From DT-111 sp965263225 (GTDB taxonomy: Bacteria; Bacteroidota; Bacteroidia; Chitinophagales; Saprospiraceae): 64,000 nt of DNA. Position 1 is the stretch's first letter, and each line of letters opens with the position of its first letter. The notes below the pieces were generated by a model. The model was not told where the DNA came from. It was given only the letters and a program-made list of their open reading frames with translations, and made no database searches. Position numbers and translations under genes: made by a program. Location: assembly GCA_965263225.1 (NCBI GenBank), contig CBDHHG010000035.1, forward strand, positions 186,001 through 250,000, given 5' to 3'. This document shows positions 61,387 through 64,000 of the stretch, piece by piece.

Positions 61387-63264
61387 ATGAGTTCCGAATT
61401 GAGTACTCGGTCACTACTGTTATTGGTATTAATTCTACTATTAAGCCCCCTTCATGAAATAGCTGCCCAAAAGTATGGTAGATTCAAGAGTAAAATAGAA
61501 AAGATTAGGGGTGAGGAATGGCCCCCCCAACGATCTTACTCTCGCATTTCCTTAGGATACGCTTTACAAAACATCTTCAAAAAACACACTTCTTATTGTG
61601 GCTTCTCTATCGGGGATGGAAAGCGAGATTTCGTGCCCTACGATATTAGCAAATTTTTGGGTAGACGGGATCTACGTACCAAGGTAGAGATGGCTGATAT
61701 CCGAGGAGGCGGTCTGTTGTACTACATATTTAATCGAGAGGAGGTGGATAAGCCTTTTGGGGCCATTAAGTACAGCCCTTCTAGAATCCTTAGAATCCCG
61801 AGTGTAAATAACCAATTTGTCATTAATCCAGATGCTAATTTTGACTCTTTCATTCTCACGAAGAATTGCAGTGGATATCTAAAGGCCGCCCTAGATGCTG
61901 GCATTGAGCCGCCCTATATAGCCTTCAAAACAGCATTGGATTCTGATGATCGACGTGAATCTAGCGTGGTAGCCCTCTCGGGTTCCTTTCAGTCTCCCCT
62001 GGGAGTAGTGCTACAGGCGAATGATGACCGTACCACGGAGACGATGATGAACCTTTGGAGTTTCTATACCTCCAATCCACAATTTATTAACCAAGCCTAT
62101 TATTTGCGAGAATTTGAAGGTGTGATGATCAAGCATAGTTCCTCGGCAGAAGATAACTTTCGGATGGAGTCTGAGGTAGGAGTGAATATTAATGGCCCCT
62201 TATCTGCTCGCTTAAAAACTAGCTTCGGTCTAGGAAGATCTTCCTCTACTACTTTTTCTGGGACCGATTGGCAGACGATCATCTTTGCGGACTTTGGAGG
62301 AGACTATTATCGTCAAAACATGTATTCACCTTTGCCTCGTCCAACCGATATCGCTGGATATTTTTCTGGTATTAAACCAATCTTCCAGGAAACGCGAGAT
62401 TTTCCCTTGATGACAGAGGGAGCGGAGCATAAACACTACGTCATTGTGCAGGGAATTCCGGAAGATATGACAGCCAACTTCTGGGAACTCGATTATGTCA
62501 CACCAGGTGTTTATGATGGTACGCCTTCTTTGCGTGCCGAGCCTTTTCAGGACAGTAAGACAGGTGCCTTTGGTTGCCGCTTCACGGTAATTGGCAAACC
62601 CTTAGCCAGCAACTTTAGAGGCCCATTAGCTTCACGTCCAGGAAATCTAAAGCTTTCCTATCGCATTAAGAGCCGACGCCCGGTAGGGGGGACCTTCCTG
62701 TATTTGAATGTGAATGAGGAAATCCAGACCAGTGCGCATCCGATCGCTAATATCTCAGGTGGAGAATTTGATCTTAGTAAGAAAGAGGATCGACGCTTTG
62801 CTTTCCAGTGGCGGTTTGTAGTGGATTTAGAAGATCGTGATAATCCAGTAGATTTCAGTACCATACCTTATATCGGAAACCTCATGGTACGTCGGAGTGA
62901 CAAAAAAATTGATGTCAATCTCGCGGATATTCAAGCAGATCCACAAAGGCGTAGATATTATATCACCATTGAAAGCCTAGATACCTATCCTTTGGATAAA
63001 ATTGATGATCGCAATATGGTCAATTATAATCTATCATTGGATGTTCACCTACAAGGCAATAGATCGGCTGCAAGGTCTACCCGTCCGCTTAAATCTGTTT
63101 TGAGCTTTCCCTCCATAAAACCTGATCCCAAACCTGAACCTGTTTTACCCACTTTATTGCCTAGCAGTGGAACACAGCCTAAGGATGGTACTCTGATTCC
63201 CATTTCTCCTGTGCCGAATCCGGGATTGCCAGCGAAGAAGGAGGGGGAAGGAAAAAACAATTAG
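61387..63264 (+). CDS. Large secreted protein of unknown function
   Basis: 625 residues with a signal peptide (LLLLVLILLLSPLHEIAAQK). No known family was recognised. The body is beta-rich with few cysteines. A middle part reads like a membrane-active or complement-type segment (INGPLSARLKTSFGLGRSSS, GTDWQTIIFADFGGDYYRQN, FSGIKPIFQETRDFPLM), and a proline-rich tail ends the protein (PDPKPEPVLPTLLPSS). It follows the TonB receptor on the same strand after 155 bases and may be co-expressed. A MACPF-like or other pore-type fold was considered from the Tyr/Phe-rich middle but no signature confirms it. Confidence 0.6.
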   Translation: MSSELSTRSLLLLVLILLLSPLHEIAAQKYGRFKSKIEKIRGEEWPPQRSYSRISLGYALQNIFKKHTSYCGFSIGDGKRDFVPYDISKFLGRRDLRTKVEMADIRGGGLLYYIFNREEVDKPFGAIKYSPSRILRIPSVNNQFVINPDANFDSFILTKNCSGYLKAALDAGIEPPYIAFKTALDSDDRRESSVVALSGSFQSPLGVVLQANDDRTTETMMNLWSFYTSNPQFINQAYYLREFEGVMIKHSSSAEDNFRMESEVGVNINGPLSARLKTSFGLGRSSSTTFSGTDWQTIIFADFGGDYYRQNMYSPLPRPTDIAGYFSGIKPIFQETRDFPLMTEGAEHKHYVIVQGIPEDMTANFWELDYVTPGVYDGTPSLRAEPFQDSKTGAFGCRFTVIGKPLASNFRGPLASRPGNLKLSYRIKSRRPVGGTFLYLNVNEEIQTSAHPIANISGGEFDLSKKEDRRFAFQWRFVVDLEDRDNPVDFSTIPYIGNLMVRRSDKKIDVNLADIQADPQRRRYYITIESLDTYPLDKIDDRNMVNYNLSLDVHLQGNRSAARSTRPLKSVLSFPSIKPDPKPEPVLPTLLPSSGTQPKDGTLIPISPVPNPGLPAKKEGEGKNN

Positions 63265-63322
63265 AAGCAGCTCTGGAATCGCTTATTGGAGCCACCAAGT
63301 AGGGCGATGATTAAATGACAGA

Positions 63323-64000
63323 TCATTGCTTTTCAGTTGGGCTGGTTGTTTCGGAAGGGTTGAGTTGTGGCGGTGTTTTAGCTCGCAAGATTAGTCGGAG
63401 TGATTGATCGTAGGTGAGATAATTCCAAACCCAATTGATAAAAACAAAGAGCTTGTTTTTAACACCAAGAATGGCGAATAGGTGCACTACCATCCATACG
63501 AACCAGGCAAAGCTACCCTGAAATTTAAAGCGAGGTAAATCCACTACGGCCCGGTGGCGCCCGATGGTAGCCATAGAACCTTTGTTATCGTACTCAAAAC
63601 CTTTGAGTTCCTTATCCTTGAGTTTGCGTTTGAAGTTTCGGGCCAAGTTTTTGGCTTGTTGGATGGCTACCTGGGCAACCTGCGGATGACCATGAGGGTA
63701 GGCTTCAGATTCCATCTGGGCAAGATCCCCTATGGCATAGACATCCTTTACCCCTTTGACCTGATGTAAATCATCAACTAAAAGTCGATTCCCTCGGCAG
63801 ATAGATTCCTCCGGAAGCCCTTTTATCGTATTGCCTTTGATTCCAGCTGCCCAAATGACTTTCGAGGTGCAGATGGAAGTGCCATCATTCATATAGGCAT
63901 GTTTGCCGTCAAAGTCCTTTACACGGGTGTTCAGACGAACCTTTACGCCCAACTGTTTTAGAAACTGAAGCGCCTTTTCGCTAGCTTCCTCTGACATACC
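63323..64000 (-). CDS. ndh: Type II NADH dehydrogenase (3' part, cut by window edge)
   Basis: About 225 C-terminal residues; the frame runs past the right edge, so the FAD-binding N-terminus is outside. The readable part has GMSEEASEKALQFLKQLGV, the ATR-like IWAAGIKGN, the FAD motif VYAIGDLAQ, PQVAQVAIQQAKNLARNFKR and a C-terminal membrane-anchoring stretch (FAWFVWMVVHLFAILGVKNK, FINWVWNYLTYD), all typical of single-chain NDH-2. It oxidises NADH and passes electrons to quinone without pumping protons. It ends 58 bases from the convergent secreted-protein gene. Confidence 0.9.
   Translation of the reverse strand, partial: GMSEEASEKALQFLKQLGVKVRLNTRVKDFDGKHAYMNDGTSICTSKVIWAAGIKGNTIKGLPEESICRGNRLLVDDLHQVKGVKDVYAIGDLAQMESEAYPHGHPQVAQVAIQQAKNLARNFKRKLKDKELKGFEYDNKGSMATIGRHRAVVDLPRFKFQGSFAWFVWMVVHLFAILGVKNKLFVFINWVWNYLTYDQSLRLILRAKTPPQLNPSETTSPTEKQ

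Noticed and set aside
1..64000. CRISPR array, prophage, complete insertion sequence or retroelement
   Set aside because: No regularly spaced identical repeats, phage structural genes, transposase, integrase or reverse transcriptase was recognised anywhere in the window.

Overview
The window comes from a Bacteroidota chromosome, most like the Saprospiria/Lewinella-type lineages. This rests on: a protein ending in a C-terminal sorting domain of the type IX secretion system; promoters of the Bacteroidota form TAnnTTTG in front of both tRNA genes and several operons; ECF sigma/FecR/TonB-receptor signalling with an STN domain; LytTR/LytS pairs; DUF4252 pairs under an ECF sigma factor; and many WD40, TPR, vWA and Ig-like secreted proteins. 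No rRNA, integrase, transposase or CRISPR array was seen.

Region 1 (1-21.4 kb) looks accessory and, by eye, more AT-rich than the rest. It starts with decayed genes (a TetR-type regulator and two unidentified fragments). A three-gene + strand cluster of envelope proteins follows (TM/PKD-like protein, large secreted protein, lipoprotein). A minus-strand block then holds a T9SS cargo with four repeats, a coiled-coil protein with an FGE-like fold, a MacB-like ABC permease and ATPase, and two tandem SH3/vWA paralogues. A LIM/DA1-type metallopeptidase and a large Ig-repeat/vWA protein are divergent, with start codons that overlap. tRNA-Pro(GGG) stands at the right edge of this region.

Region 2 (21.7-31.2 kb) has a beta-hydroxyacid dehydrogenase and a lactate-type permease. 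A membrane class III nucleotide cyclase, a secreted WD40-caspase, a secreted CHAT protease, and a membrane protein with an EAD11-like domain inside and a DUF4384-like domain outside follow. The last three form the best candidate for a conflict or programmed-death system here. tRNA-Val(GAC) closes the region.

Region 3 (31.4-49.3 kb) carries a TPR histidine kinase, a LytS/LytTR two-component pair, a secreted amidohydrolase, a three-gene polysaccharide O-acetylation cassette (two SGNH proteins plus an MBOAT), a rhomboid protease overlapping a VPS10/BNR propeller protein, cutC, and an ECF sigma/anti-sigma/DUF4252/DUF4252 operon.

Region 4 (49.4-64 kb) is mostly envelope housekeeping and transport: an LptF/LptG-family permease, a PAP2 phosphatase, an alanine/Na+ symporter, an ECF sigma and FecR anti-sigma, an SGLT-type symporter, an STN-TonB receptor, an unidentified secreted protein, and the 3' part of a type II NADH dehydrogenase cut by the window edge.

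All functional calls come from reading motifs and fold patterns by eye; no database search was run.
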